This document shows positions 1-10,400 of a stretch of 64,000 nt of DNA, piece by piece. A model generated the notes under the pieces. It had not been told where the DNA came from and ran no database searches. It saw nothing but the letters and a program-made list of their open reading frames with translations. Made by a program: the position numbers and the translations under genes. Source of the DNA: an uncultured Bacteroidales bacterium (lineage in GTDB: Bacteria > Bacteroidota > Bacteroidia > Bacteroidales > Bacteroidaceae); assembly GCA_947303715.1 (NCBI GenBank), contig CAMYYY010000007.1, positions 1-64,000 on the forward strand. The letters are read 5' to 3'. Position 1 is the first letter of the stretch. Each line of letters starts with the position of its first letter.

Positions 1-66
1 CAAGGCTATTGTGACACACAAGGAAACATTGATTACAGTTTTAATCCAGACAAAATAGTTTTATAA
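1..66 (+). CDS. Possible 3' end of an upstream gene
   Basis: Frame 1 is open from the window edge to a TAA at 64-66 and would encode about 21 C-terminal residues. A second frame is also open to base 57, so the frame is not certain. No function can be assigned. The following stretch to base 180 is AT-rich and shows no clear TAnnTTTG promoter box. Confidence 0.22.
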   Translation, partial: QGYCDTQGNIDYSFNPDKIVL

Positions 67-180
67 TTACTAAAGATGACATACGACATGTTACTTGGTT
101 TTAATGATTTAATATAATCGGTTGCGTTTTTACACATAACAAAGTACTCCCATTTATTTTAATTCATTTGAATTGTTTAT

Positions 181-1533
181 ATGACACAAGAGAAGAGTCT
201 TAAGAAAGAAGCAATCGACGCTTTAAAAATCATAAGGGACATAGATTCTGATTCAACTTATCTCAAGGTTTCTGTTTCTCAAACTTCTGACAATAACGAC
301 TGGTATTTAATTATGTCGCATTTTCATGAATTGTCTGCTGAAACCCAGATAAGAATACTCCGTTATATATTTGGTAAAATGGCATCAGGAGATTTGCCAT
401 TGTCAATAGATGACTTATATGCGGAATTTGTTGACACAATCACACCAGCATGTTCGGCAATTTGTGGTATTCTTTTCATTCTTAAAGCCAAGAAAAACGA
501 CATGGGTATAAGTATTACGTCTTCCATGTTAGAATCTGTCATTGGTGAAGAAAGGTACAAACGATTTAATTTCTTGAAAAATATTCAGGAACTATTTTAT
601 CCTTGCAATGGCTATCTTGCCATTAGCGGCATTAAGTCCAACGTTGAATATCAAAAATTCATTGGATTTTTAACAAAAGAAGTTGATAACGGCGAATTAT
701 ACTATGTGGTACATTTTTATGAGTCGCCTGTTGACCTCTTTGGACGCACAATTGAGTGGTTGCTAGATTCTGATTATGTGGAGATTGCCAAACAGGTTCT
801 TCTGAGAAACTCAAATGCTAAAGTAATCAATGGCAAGTATTTTGTTCATGAATCATTTGAGTTTTTTGTAAAACAGTTCGTAATGGCTTATAATATAGAC
901 GACAAATGCGGATTGGTAAGCGATAAAGAAAGAATGATTGAACTGGGCTATTTGCCTAAAGACAACGCATATCAGCCGCTTTACACAAACTGCTTAAGGA
1001 ATTACGAGGATTCGGAGAATTATATTTGCCGAGGTGGTTGCTTTGGAGATTCTGATTCCCAAAATGGTATTCCCTTTTTTTGGTGCAATAAGAAAATGTG
1101 TGTAAGAAGAGCTCATTTTTTACTTCCTCCATCTAAATGGGAAAAGTACTGTTTTGCAGATTTTCTCTTTATTATTTTGGGACAGTCCCCTGACGTTAGA
1201 GAGTCTGTATGGCGAGTAAATGGTGAAATATCGCAGTTTATTTGCGATTACAAACAAGTTTTCAAGTCAAATGAAAGAAATATATGCAGTAAACCTCTTG
1301 ATGAAATAGAAGAAAGAGGTATTTGGGATGAAACATCATCAATCTATCGTGACATTTTCGATTATGAGGATGGTGATGAATACGAAGATTACGATGACTA
1401 TTCATCTGACAATGAAGAACCCACATATGACAGGTATAACGGTTCGTACGCCCAGGATGAGATGGGATATAGTGATGACGATATAGATACTATTTTTGAT
1501 GGAGAGCCCGATGCTTATTGGAATATAGATTGA
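181..1533 (+). CDS. Hypothetical protein with Cys cluster and acidic tail
   Basis: A 450-residue protein that I do not recognise. It has no signal peptide and no membrane segment, so it is probably cytoplasmic. Around residues 280-310 there is a cysteine-rich patch (CRGGC ... FWCNKKMC) that could bind a metal such as zinc. The last ~60 residues are very acidic (YEDGDEYEDYDDY). The gene is clearly AT-richer than the housekeeping genes downstream. It ends 8 bases before the start of the DUF6602 gene, so the two are probably co-transcribed and may act together. The association of an unknown protein with a DUF6602 protein on AT-rich DNA suggests an acquired accessory or defence-like module (inference). 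Confidence 0.75.
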   Translation: MTQEKSLKKEAIDALKIIRDIDSDSTYLKVSVSQTSDNNDWYLIMSHFHELSAETQIRILRYIFGKMASGDLPLSIDDLYAEFVDTITPACSAICGILFILKAKKNDMGISITSSMLESVIGEERYKRFNFLKNIQELFYPCNGYLAISGIKSNVEYQKFIGFLTKEVDNGELYYVVHFYESPVDLFGRTIEWLLDSDYVEIAKQVLLRNSNAKVINGKYFVHESFEFFVKQFVMAYNIDDKCGLVSDKERMIELGYLPKDNAYQPLYTNCLRNYEDSENYICRGGCFGDSDSQNGIPFFWCNKKMCVRRAHFLLPPSKWEKYCFADFLFIILGQSPDVRESVWRVNGEISQFICDYKQVFKSNERNICSKPLDEIEERGIWDETSSIYRDIFDYEDGDEYEDYDDYSSDNEEPTYDRYNGSYAQDEMGYSDDDIDTIFDGEPDAYWNID

Positions 1534-1541
1534 ATACTTAT

Positions 1542-2345
1542 ATGAAAAGAATACAACACAATGAATTCTATCGTTTATGGGCAAAAGAGTTGTCATTATC
1601 TCTTGCTCAGATGCAAACTCTAATAAAAGCGCATAATCTATCTCGAGGACTTATTGGAGAGAGTATTCTAAGAGACTTCTTAAAAAAAATATTACCTGAC
1701 TTTACAAAGGTTAGTCAAGGTTTTGTTGAGTACAATGGACAGCTATCAAACCAATGTGATATTATAATTTATGACAGATTGCACTATTCACCGCTTTATT
1801 CATTTGGAGAGATAGAGATTGTACCATGTCAGGCTGTGCTTGCTGTGATAGAGGTGAAGACTAGCATAACTCCCAAAAGATTTGGAGACGTCCTATTTGC
1901 CTTCGAAAAACTATCTCGATTTGGAGTGGATAATAAATACTTGTTTATATATAAAGGTTGTAAAGCCCATAAAATTAGGTCATATTTTTTTAGTAAACAC
2001 GTACCTTCCTATGGAAGAGAGAATGGACAAGCATTGTATGACCACGATAACTACGATAGTTTACCTGATGCGATTATTTCTTTAGAACCAGACTACTATC
2101 TGGCTAAAGGACATTATCAGGATGATAATAGAGATATGCAAGGGTATATGTCTTTCTTTATTGTAGATAACACAGACAGAGAAATTGCATGTATCCAGAA
2201 ATACGTTGAAGATTTGCAATATCGTATTGCTCCTCCAATAATTGATGAGGAATCTTTGCCACCATTACTTTATAACGATGAAAATAAATGCGATAGCATT
2301 AAAATGATATTAGTGAATGAAGGCTTTGGTTTGGTAGGTTTTTAA
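1542..2345 (+). CDS. DUF6602 domain protein (PD-(D/E)XK-like)
   Basis: Resembles the DUF6602 family: an N-terminal GESILRDFL motif, then SNQCDIIIYD and AVIEVKTSI, which together look like a PD-(D/E)XK-type nuclease core (D of CDIIIYD, E-x-K of IEVKT). The assignment is from memory of the motif pattern; activity is inferred. The ORF track starts at a TTG at 1518 inside the preceding gene; the ATG at 1542, 8 bases after that gene's stop, is the better start and gives 267 residues. It has no signal peptide. It is AT-rich like its upstream partner and is followed by the YhcG-type nuclease gene, so two putative nuclease folds sit side by side. Confidence 0.72.
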   Translation: MKRIQHNEFYRLWAKELSLSLAQMQTLIKAHNLSRGLIGESILRDFLKKILPDFTKVSQGFVEYNGQLSNQCDIIIYDRLHYSPLYSFGEIEIVPCQAVLAVIEVKTSITPKRFGDVLFAFEKLSRFGVDNKYLFIYKGCKAHKIRSYFFSKHVPSYGRENGQALYDHDNYDSLPDAIISLEPDYYLAKGHYQDDNRDMQGYMSFFIVDNTDREIACIQKYVEDLQYRIAPPIIDEESLPPLLYNDENKCDSIKMILVNEGFGLVGF

Positions 2346-2426
2346 TAAAAAATGGATTGTGACAGGTAACTTTCTCATAAAGAAAATTACTGAGCAATAG
2401 AATAAGGAACAAAACGTTATAGAGGT

Positions 2427-3485
2427 ATGGAAAACGAAATAGAGAAAATAAAGGTTGAACTGCCGGATCCAGAACTGGTGTCGCTGGCCGACAAGATTGT
2501 GCAGGTGATTGAAGAAGGTAAGCAGGCTTTGGCTGTCAGCATCAACGAGACAATAAAGACTACTTATTGGAGGATAGGACAGCATATTGTGGAATTTGAA
2601 CAGCAGGGTAATGCGCGTGCGAAGTATGGGACTGCACTCTTGTCGAACTTAGCCAAGCTGCTTAGGGCAAGAGTTGGGCGAGGATATAGTCATCCTAACC
2701 TCAACAATATGCGGAAGTTTTATCAGATGTATCCAAATTTTCAGACATCTGACAAATCTGCCTCAATTTTTCAGACGTCTGAAAAATTAACTTGGTCGCA
2801 CATCTGTGAGCTTGTTACAATAGACGATGAGCTGGAACGTGAGTTCTACGAAAAAGAATGTATCTCTGAAGGATGGACGGTTGACGAGCTGCATCGACAG
2901 AAGGAGAGTGGCCTTTTTATGCGGCTGGCTGTCAGTAAAGACAAGCAGGGCGTTCTGATGCTGGCTCGTAAAGGTCAGCAGGTGCAAGCACCTGAGGATG
3001 TGGTGAAGAGTACCTATACGCTGGAGTTCCTGGGGATTGAGGAAAAGAAGCGATATAGAGAGAAGGACTTGGAAGATAGGCTGATTGACAACATGCAGAT
3101 GTTTTTGCTGGAGTTGGGCAAAGGTTTTACTTTCGTTAAGCGACAGTATGGACTGACCATTAACAATGTGCACTATCACATCGACCTGGTGTTTTACCAC
3201 AGAATACTTCGCTGCTTTGTATTGATTGACATGAAGCGTGGTGCCGTGAAGCATAAGGACATCGGACAGATGAACATGTACTTGGGCTATTTCGCCAAGG
3301 AAGAGAACGTGGAGGGTGACAATCCTCCGATTGGCATCATCATGAGCCATTACAAGGATGAACTGATGGTGGAGTATGCTACGTATGGAATGGACTCGAA
3401 CTTGTTTGTATCGAAGTACGAGTTGTTCTTGCCTAATAAGGAAGAACTGCGAAAAATGGTTCATGATATTTTGGTAAAAAAATGA
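2427..3485 (+). CDS. YhcG/DUF1016 family PD-(D/E)XK nuclease
   Basis: 352 residues with the usual DUF1016 layout: an N-terminal helical DNA-binding-like domain (INETIKTTYWRIGQHIV, RGYSHPNLNNMRKFY), a linker, the WSHICEL motif, and a C-terminal PD-(D/E)XK nuclease core with HIDLVFYH and LIDMKRG followed by GQMNMYLGYF. Proteins of this family are predicted nucleases often found near mobile or restriction loci; the cellular role is not settled. The linker contains two near-identical peptide units (FQTSDK, FQTSEK) encoded by a 20-bp DNA repeat that recurs once more after the downstream gene. The stop overlaps the start of the next gene by 4 bases, so the two are translationally coupled. Confidence 0.88.
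   Translation: MENEIEKIKVELPDPELVSLADKIVQVIEEGKQALAVSINETIKTTYWRIGQHIVEFEQQGNARAKYGTALLSNLAKLLRARVGRGYSHPNLNNMRKFYQMYPNFQTSDKSASIFQTSEKLTWSHICELVTIDDELEREFYEKECISEGWTVDELHRQKESGLFMRLAVSKDKQGVLMLARKGQQVQAPEDVVKSTYTLEFLGIEEKKRYREKDLEDRLIDNMQMFLLELGKGFTFVKRQYGLTINNVHYHIDLVFYHRILRCFVLIDMKRGAVKHKDIGQMNMYLGYFAKEENVEGDNPPIGIIMSHYKDELMVEYATYGMDSNLFVSKYELFLPNKEELRKMVHDILVKK
2738..2787 (+). repeat. 20-bp repeat pair inside the YhcG-like gene
   Basis: TTTTCAGACATCTGACAAAT at 2738-2757 and a diverged copy TTTTCAGACGTCTGAAAAAT at 2768-2787, in frame in the linker. Each contains a CAGACrTCTG palindrome. A third copy, identical to the first over all 20 bases, lies at 5017-5036. Confidence 0.85.
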
Positions 3486-4984
3486 ATAGATTAGCGATAA
3501 CTTCAATCGTGATAATATCATTGCTGATGTCATCATGCGGCAGAGCGAAAACGAATGATGACAGATGCTGTGAGATTAATCGTTTCCCAAAATGGGCTAA
3601 TAGGCTGAAGGAAATGCCGATGCCTCCTTTTATGCAAGGAGACTCTCTGATTGATGTTTACTTTGCGTATAACCAAACCGTAAATGGATATGAGGTTACA
3701 GGAAGGTGGTGCCCGTTTAACAAGATATCGGAGACGGGGCCAGTCGTGTTGAACTTCCGTCACACAGAAATGGGAAAGGAATACCAATACTATAGTGAAA
3801 AGTACCACTCTTACGATACGGATATGGTCACGTTTGACAAAGCCTTTATGGGACACCAGAAAGGGGATGTGCATTATTTCCACTACACCTCGCCAGATAC
3901 TCTTGATTTCTTCAAAAAAGAGAACGGCAATTCTCCATTGGGTTATTATTCGCCGTTCCAGTTCTTGGATATTGACTTCGACGGCAAGGATGAGCTGCTG
4001 ATAAATGACTGGTATCAGGGTCAGGCAGGGAACGGCTATGAGGTTTTCAAAATGACCAACAGAGGGCTGAAGAAGGTGGAATATATGCCGCTGGACAGAT
4101 TAACGAATATGGATAGGATTGACTTGAAGAACAAGACCATAACTATTGTTGATTTTGACGGGGCGAGCGACAATGACACTTTCTATTTCTCTTTTAAGAA
4201 GCGGAAGGATAGAATTACAGATTTTCCGACGTACTTCTTCTCCTATTGTACGAGAAGATTTGATTTCGAGAAGTATAATAGCGAGCAGGGCGCTCCGTTC
4301 GTGCTTGATTCAATTGCAGTATATGCAGAAAGGGACGTAGTGCGTCGTTTATTTTACAAAGTAGATGGGAAAAAGATACATGAAGCGCTTGAGGCGGGAG
4401 AAAAGACAAAACTGATTTCCCAACTGTTGGATGGCCAAGAAGATAAGCAGAAAGCAAAAGAATTGCTGCTTCAGGAACAGGCACTATATGAACAGTTGGC
4501 CGGAAGCATGACGACTATTACCTTCAACATTATTTGCCTAAGAAACTGGCGCGGTTCCTGCATTGGCCCTCTTTTCTCCGCGTCCAAGAATAAACTCATC
4601 ATTGCCAGATCGGAAATGTATGAGGAGCTATGCCTGCAAGCTAATCAGGATGACAATGTGAATGAGTCAGGAGTCTTTATAGGTAACGCAGGAGAGCTAT
4701 TGCTCGAATGCATCGAAAAAGCGTTAGACCTATCTGTAAAGAATATGTGGAATATGCAGAATGAATTTGAGGAGTTGGATAAACAGGAGGCTCGTTCTTA
4801 TATGGAAATGGCACGTGAAACAAAAGCAAAGATAAAGGAAATGCGACCTGTCATGAAGCATTGGGCTGAGCTTTGGGATAAGATTGATGAAGAACTTACT
4901 CCCGGCGGAAGTTTTTATTCTATGGGACGCATAGCCTCTACGATGCTACTTGAATGGGCCAGCGTAGCAACTTCCCTCTGGTAG
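3482..4984 (+). CDS. Hypothetical lipoprotein
   Basis: 500 residues with a lipoprotein signal (hydrophobic stretch ending SLLMSSCG, predicted lipidated Cys near residue 19), so probably anchored in the cell envelope. Residues ~155-180 carry a calcium-loop/FG-GAP-like stretch (FLDIDFDGKDELLIND), and a similar DFDG occurs later. The C-terminal half is helical and charged and is not recognised. It starts 4 bases inside the upstream nuclease gene (ATGA overlap). The pairing of a cytoplasmic nuclease-like protein with an envelope lipoprotein has no obvious explanation. Function unknown. Confidence 0.75.
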   Translation: MNRLAITSIVIISLLMSSCGRAKTNDDRCCEINRFPKWANRLKEMPMPPFMQGDSLIDVYFAYNQTVNGYEVTGRWCPFNKISETGPVVLNFRHTEMGKEYQYYSEKYHSYDTDMVTFDKAFMGHQKGDVHYFHYTSPDTLDFFKKENGNSPLGYYSPFQFLDIDFDGKDELLINDWYQGQAGNGYEVFKMTNRGLKKVEYMPLDRLTNMDRIDLKNKTITIVDFDGASDNDTFYFSFKKRKDRITDFPTYFFSYCTRRFDFEKYNSEQGAPFVLDSIAVYAERDVVRRLFYKVDGKKIHEALEAGEKTKLISQLLDGQEDKQKAKELLLQEQALYEQLAGSMTTITFNIICLRNWRGSCIGPLFSASKNKLIIARSEMYEELCLQANQDDNVNESGVFIGNAGELLLECIEKALDLSVKNMWNMQNEFEELDKQEARSYMEMARETKAKIKEMRPVMKHWAELWDKIDEELTPGGSFYSMGRIASTMLLEWASVATSLW

Positions 4985-5016
4985 CAATGGCATAGACATT
5001 GCCCTAAAGCAAAGTT

Positions 5017-5036
5017 TTTTCAGACATCTGACAAAT
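5017..5036 (+). repeat. Third copy of the CAGACATCTG repeat
   Basis: Identical over 20 bases to the copy at 2738-2757 inside the YhcG-like gene. It lies just after the lipoprotein gene, between convergent genes. Confidence 0.85.
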
Positions 5037-5057
5037 TCGTCACCAAGCTGGTGACGA
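5037..5057. terminator. Intergenic hairpin between convergent genes
   Basis: TCGTCACCA-AGC-TGGTGACGA forms a perfect 9-bp stem with a 3-base loop, placed between the 3' ends of the lipoprotein gene (+) and the small membrane protein gene (-). There is no strong T-run on either side, so it is only a likely terminator or mRNA-stabilising hairpin. Confidence 0.45.
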
Positions 5058-5068
5058 GCTGGGGGGGA

Positions 5069-5440
5069 TTACTCCACCACCTTCGGGCGGCGAAGGGGGA
5101 TGAGGCCTGAACGGGCTGAAACGGGAATGGGGGTGACGCGGTCTGTCGCATTATCCACCACAAGGACAGAGTTTTCCTCTCCCAAACGATTGTGAACAAG
5201 CGTGTCGCCCGCATGGGCATGAGAGGCAATGAGGCTGTCGTTCAGCCATACGGAAAGCTCCTGCCCACGGAAGTCGTCTGTAACGACAAACTGATAGACA
5301 TCCTGACGAATACGATCCTCGCGATTCCCCAGAAGGTCGTAGCTCCAGAAGAGGAACAACAGCACCACAGCAAACACGCCCACGAACAATACCGCTGTGC
5401 CTGCAAGGAAGGATTTATTGGCATTCTTGGCTTTTCGCAT
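5069..5440 (-). CDS. Small single-pass membrane protein
   Basis: About 123 residues from the ATG at 5440. The ORF-track start at 5458 is a TTG that overlaps a TAGGTTTG promoter box (5463-5456) and is therefore unlikely. After a basic N-terminus (MRKAKNANKS) there is one hydrophobic segment of ~22 residues (TAVLFVGVFAVVLLFLFW). A soluble domain follows (LSVWLNDSLIASHAHAGDTL), probably extracytoplasmic. I do not recognise the family. It lies divergently upstream of rimP. Confidence 0.65.
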   Translation of the reverse strand: MRKAKNANKSFLAGTAVLFVGVFAVVLLFLFWSYDLLGNREDRIRQDVYQFVVTDDFRGQELSVWLNDSLIASHAHAGDTLVHNRLGEENSVLVVDNATDRVTPIPVSARSGLIPLRRPKVVE

Positions 5441-5491
5441 GGCGCGAAAGTACTGCAAACCTATCGAAAATGCAAATTTTTTGGAAAAATG

Positions 5492-5523
5492 TTTTGTTCT
5501 TATATAAATAAGTAGTAATTTTG
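5492..5523 (+). promoter_or_regulatory. Promoter of the rimP operon
   Basis: A TTTTG -33 element at 5492-5496 and TAATTTTG (TAnnTTTG) at 5516-5523, 19 bases apart, match the primary sigma consensus of Bacteroidetes. The predicted transcript starts near 5530 and has a ~100-base leader. Confidence 0.7.
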
Positions 5524-5549
5524 CACGCGATTTAGGTGATTAACGCTTG

Positions 5550-5575
5550 AGTGGCTCCTTTTTCAGGGAGCCACT
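5550..5575 (+). ncRNA. Leader hairpin upstream of rimP
   Basis: AGTGGCTCC ... GGAGCCACT is a perfect 9-bp stem with an 8-base loop, about 20 bases after the predicted start of transcription and 55 bases before rimP. It is not followed by a T-run, so it is a leader element rather than a clear terminator. A role in controlling the rimP-nusA-infB operon is inference. Confidence 0.5.
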
Positions 5576-5630
5576 TCGTTTAAATGAAGAAGAAAGAACG
5601 ATATATTGACAGACCCTATTTATTGCATAC

Positions 5631-6095
5631 ATGATAGAGAAAAACAACATTATCGGAATTGTAAATGAGTGGCTTGAGGGCAAGGACTACTTCCTTGTGG
5701 ATGTTACCGTCAGCCCGGATGACGAGATTGTCGTAGAGATTGATCACGCCGACGGCGTGTGGATTGAAGACTGCGTGGAACTGAGCCGTTACATTGAGTC
5801 GAAGCTCAACCGCGATGAAGAGGACTTTGGGCTGGAAGTAGGCTCAGCAGGTATCGGACAGCCCTTCAAGGTCCATCAGCAGTACGTCAACCACGTGGAC
5901 AAGGAAGTGGAAGTGCTGGCAGGCGACGGACGCAAATATCGCGGCATACTCAGCGAAGCGACTGACGACACCTTTACCGTCGTCGTCAACGAAAAGGTGC
6001 TGGCAGAAGGAGCCAAACGCCCCAAGATGGAGCCCGTGCCCCACACCTGGCGCTACGACGAGGTGAAATACGTCAAGGCCACCCTCACATTCTGA
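5631..6095 (+). CDS. rimP: Ribosome maturation factor RimP
   Basis: 154 residues, the usual RimP length. It acts in the cytoplasm in maturation of the 30S ribosomal subunit. The family pattern is seen in VEIDHADGVWIEDCVELSRYIE and YGLEVGSAG-like EDFGLEVGSAGIGQPF, followed by a C-terminal SH3-like beta domain (VEVLAGDGRKYRGILSEATDDTFTV). It is the first gene of the run, followed 29 bases later by nusA, the conserved order in many bacteria. The start is the ATG directly opening MIEKNNI. Confidence 0.95.
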   Translation: MIEKNNIIGIVNEWLEGKDYFLVDVTVSPDDEIVVEIDHADGVWIEDCVELSRYIESKLNRDEEDFGLEVGSAGIGQPFKVHQQYVNHVDKEVEVLAGDGRKYRGILSEATDDTFTVVVNEKVLAEGAKRPKMEPVPHTWRYDEVKYVKATLTF

Positions 6096-6124
6096 ATGAG
6101 AAACAACTAAACACACTATATCAA

Positions 6125-7390
6125 ATGGCAACATCAACAAAAAAGAACACTATCAGCCTGGCCGACATGTTCCAGGAATTCAAGGAATCGAAAAACATCG
6201 ATCGCACAACGCTCATCAGCGTGCTTGAGGAGAGCTTCCGTAGCGTCATCGCCAAGACGTACGGCAGCGACAAGAACTACGACGTCATTGTCAACCCCGA
6301 CAAGGGCGACTTTGAAATCTACCGCAATCGCGAAGTTGTGGAGGATGAGGAATTCGACAACCCCAACACCCAGATTCCCCTCTCGGAGGCCCAGAAAATC
6401 GACGAGGACTACGAACCGGGCGAAGAGGTAACCGAGGAGGTGCACTTCAACGACTTTGGACGCCGTGCCATCCTCACCCTGCGCCAGACACTTGCTGCCA
6501 AGATTCTGGAACTGGAGAAGGACAGCCTCTACAACAAGTACAAGGAGCAGATTGGCAACATCGTAGCTGCTGAGGTCTATCAGATCTGGAAGAAAGAGCT
6601 GCTGCTCCTCGACGACGAAGGCAACGAACTGTTGCTGCCGAAGACTGAGCAGATTCCCAGCGACTTCTTCCGCAAGGGCGAAACCGTCCGCGCCGTCGTA
6701 CATCGCGTGGAGAACGACAACAACAACCCGAAGATTATCCTCAGCCGTACGTCGAACGTCTTCCTACAGCGCCTGCTGGAACAGGAGGTTCCTGAAATCA
6801 ACGACGGTCTCATCACCGTGCGCCGCATTGCCCGCATACCTGGCGAAAGAGCCAAGATTGCTGTCGAGAGCTACGACGACCGTATCGACCCCGTCGGCGC
6901 CTGCGTAGGTGTCAAGGGCAGCCGTATTCACGGCATCGTGCGCGAGCTTCGCAACGAGAACATCGATGTTGTCAACTTCTCCTCGAACATCGAAATCTTC
7001 ATCAAGCGTGCCCTCCGTCCCGCCGAGGTCTCCAGCCTCGTCATGGATCAGGAGAACCACAAGGTGGAGGTCTATCTGAAGCCCGAAGAGGTTTCCCTCG
7101 CCATCGGCAAGGGAGGCTCCAACATCAAGCTGGCAAGCATGCTCACCGAGTACACCATCGACGTCTTCCGCGAGATTGACGACAAGCAGGAGGAAGAGGA
7201 CGTCTATCTGGAGGAATTTGCCAACGAAATCGACCAGTGGATTATCGATCAGTTCATTGGCGTCGGCCTTGACACAGCAAAGAGCGTGCTGGCTGTACCC
7301 CGCGAGGAACTTATCAAGAAAACCGACCTTGAGGAAGAGACTATCGACAACGTGCTCGAGATTCTCCGTGCTGAATTTGAGGAAGACTAA
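6125..7390 (+). CDS. nusA: Transcription termination/antitermination factor NusA
   Basis: 421 residues. It binds RNA polymerase and nascent RNA and modulates pausing, termination and antitermination. Domains in order: the NusA N-terminal RNAP-binding domain (1-~135), an S1 RNA-binding domain (~140-205), and two KH domains, the first with [15 protein letters not shown] and the second with [19 protein letters not shown] short acidic C-terminal HhH-like region ends the protein ([24 protein letters not shown]). It lies between rimP and infB in the classic operon. No anomaly seen. Confidence 0.96.
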   Translation: MATSTKKNTISLADMFQEFKESKNIDRTTLISVLEESFRSVIAKTYGSDKNYDVIVNPDKGDFEIYRNREVVEDEEFDNPNTQIPLSEAQKIDEDYEPGEEVTEEVHFNDFGRRAILTLRQTLAAKILELEKDSLYNKYKEQIGNIVAAEVYQIWKKELLLLDDEGNELLLPKTEQIPSDFFRKGETVRAVVHRVENDNNNPKIILSRTSNVFLQRLLEQEVPEINDGLITVRRIARIPGERAKIAVESYDDRIDPVGACVGVKGSRIHGIVRELRNENIDVVNFSSNIEIFIKRALRPAEVSSLVMDQENHKVEVYLKPEEVSLAIGKGGSNIKLASMLTEYTIDVFREIDDKQEEEDVYLEEFANEIDQWIIDQFIGVGLDTAKSVLAVPREELIKKTDLEEETIDNVLEILRAEFEED

Positions 7391-7407
7391 TCTTTAATCA
7401 TCTTTTC

Positions 7408-10400
7408 ATGGCAAGATTTAGTAAGGTAATCAAAGATTTGAACATCGGGAAGCAGCGCGCCCTTGACTTCCTAGAAAAGAAGGGCCTTCCCGTCGAGGAC
7501 GACCTGAACGCAAAGCTGACGGATGAGCAGGTGGATTTGCTCACCACCGAGTTTGCCCGCGACAAGAACATCAAACAGGAAACGGAAAAGCGTCAGGCTG
7601 AACGACAGGAACGCCACGAGCGCATGCAGGCCGAGAAGGAAAAGGAAAAGAAGGCCAAAGAGCCGGAGATGGTGGAAACCGTTGTCCCCGAGGAGGCTAA
7701 GCCTCGTTTCACTACGATAGGCAAGATTGACTTGGACGAAGTCAGCGGCAAGAAAAAGGCTGCGAAACCGGCAGAGAAGAAGGAGAAGCCTGCAACCAAG
7801 ACCGTAGAGAAGTCTAAGGCAAAAGCTCCTGAAGAGGCCAAGACGCAGAATACCCTATCAACTGAGGAATCAAAGGAAGCTGACAAGCCCAAGGAGGAAG
7901 TTGCCGAAACACCTAAGGAAGTTGCCGTTGATAAGGCCAACGAATCTGCAGTCGAAGCATCTGCTGCAACAGAAGCCTACAATAAAAAATTAGAAGAGGC
8001 AACTGAGCCGACAGAGCAGGCTTCTGAGGAAATAGAATCAATAGATGAAACCGAAGAAGTTGACGAAGCTGAAGAAGCTGCGGAAGAGGAAGAGAAGAAA
8101 GAGGAAATCTTCGAGTTCGACCACTCAGACCTTCAAATGAAGCCGCTTACCGTCCTCGGCAAGGTAGACCTCAGCGCCATCAACCAATCCACTCGTCCAA
8201 AGAAGAAAACGAAGGAGGAGAAGAAAAAGGAGCGCGAAGAGAAGGAGAAAGCCCGTCAGGAACAACGCAAGCAGATTAAGGAGAACATCCTCAAGGACAT
8301 CCGCAAGGACAGCACAGCCAAGAGCACGGGCGAAACGCAGAAGAAGAAGCGTAACCGCATCGGCGGAAGCGAGCGTGTCGACATCAACAAGGCCGGCGCA
8401 GCTGTCGGAGGATCTTCTTCCTCAAACAACAACAGCAAGCGCGAAGACCGTCGGGGCAAGAGCGCCGAACGTGACAGGGATCGCGCACGCCGCATCCTCG
8501 AGAAAAACGAGCTCAACGAAGGCGATGTCTCGAAGCAGGTGAAGGACACGCTTGCCCGACTCACCAACAAGCAGAAATCCACATCAGCCAAGTATCGTAA
8601 GGAGAAACGCGAGCAGGCTTTCAACCGCCAGATGGAACAGATGGCTGAGGAAGAGGCTGGCAGCAAAGTATTGAAGCTGACGGAATTCGTTACCGCCAAC
8701 GAGCTGGCAAGCATGATGAACGTGGGCGTGGCTCAAGTCATCGGTACCTGCATGAGTGTCGGCATCATGGTCTCTATCAACCAGCGACTCGATGCTGAAA
8801 CCATCAACCTCGTGGCTTCTGAATTCGGCTTTACTACTGAGTTCGTTAGTGCCGACGTGGCCAAGGCCGTTACAGAGGAAGCTGACGACGAAGCCGACCT
8901 CCTGCCCCGCGCTCCTATTGTTACCGTCATGGGCCATGTGGATCATGGTAAGACGTCGTTGTTGGACTACATCCGCAAGTCGAACGTCATCGCCGGTGAA
9001 GCAGGCGGCATCACGCAGCACATCGGTGCCTACAACGTCAAGCTCGAGGATGGACGCCACATCACCTTCCTCGACACCCCGGGCCACGAGGCCTTTACCG
9101 CTATGCGTGCCCGCGGAGCCCAGGTAACGGATATCGCCATTATCATCGTGGCAGCAGACGACGACGTCATGCCCCAGACCAAGGAAGCCATCAGCCACGC
9201 TCAGGCTGCCGGCGTCCCTATGGTCTTTGCCATCAACAAGATTGACAAGCCCCATGCCGACCCCGAGAAGATCAAAGGCCAGCTGGCGCAGATGAACCTC
9301 CTCGTCGAGGATTGGGGCGGTAAGTATCAGTCGCAGGATATCTCTGCCAAGCAGGGCATCGGCGTAGAGGAACTGTTGGAGAAGGTATTGCTCGAAGCCG
9401 AGATGCTGGAGCTCAAGGCCAATCCCAACCGCAAGGCTACGGGCTCAGTCATCGAATCGACGCTCGACAAGGGACGCGGCTATGTGGCTACGCTACTTGT
9501 ATCGAACGGCACGCTGAAGATGGGCGACGTCGTCCTTGCCGGTACGCACTATGGCCGCATCAAGGCTATGTTCAACGAGCGTGGGCAACGGGTGAAGAAG
9601 GCTGGACCCTCGGAGCCTGTGCTGATTCTTGGCCTTAACGGAGCTCCGCAGGCTGGTGACAGCTTCCACGTCTTCGACAGCGAGCAAGAAGCTCGTGCTA
9701 TTGCCACAGACCGTGAGCAGCTGCAACGCGAACAGGGCTTGCGTACGCAGAAGCGCAAGACCCTCGAGGACATCGGACGCGATATCGCCAAGGGCGGCGT
9801 GCAGGAACTGAACATCATCGTCAAGGGTGATGTGGACGGCTCCATCGAGGCTCTCTCCGACTCACTCATCAAGCTCAGCACAGAGAAGATTCAAGTCAAC
9901 GTCATCTACAAGGCTGTCGGCCAAATCTCCGAGAGCGACGTTCAGCTGGCTGCTGCTTCGCAGGCCTTCATCGTCGGCTTCCAAGTACGTCCCTCACAAG
10001 GCGCGCGCAAGGTAGCTGAGAACGAAGGCGTCGATATCCGCCTCTACAGCATCATCTACGATGCCATCGAGGAGGTGAAAGCCGCTATGGAAGGTATGTT
10101 GGCTCCCGTTGTCAAGGAGGAAGTCACCTCTACCATCGAGGTTCGCGAGGTATTCCACATCAGCAAGGTGGGCTTCGTAGCCGGTGCTATGGTGAAGGAA
10201 GGCAAGGTGAAGCGCAGCGACAAGGCTCGCCTCATCCGCGACGGTATCGTCATCTACACGGGCGACATCAACGCGCTGAAGCGTTTCAAGGACGATGTGA
10301 AGGAAGTCGGTACCAACTTCGAATGCGGTATCAGTTTAGTGAACTGCAACGACATCAAGGTGGGCGACCTCATCGAGACCTTCCAGCAGATAGAGGTGAA

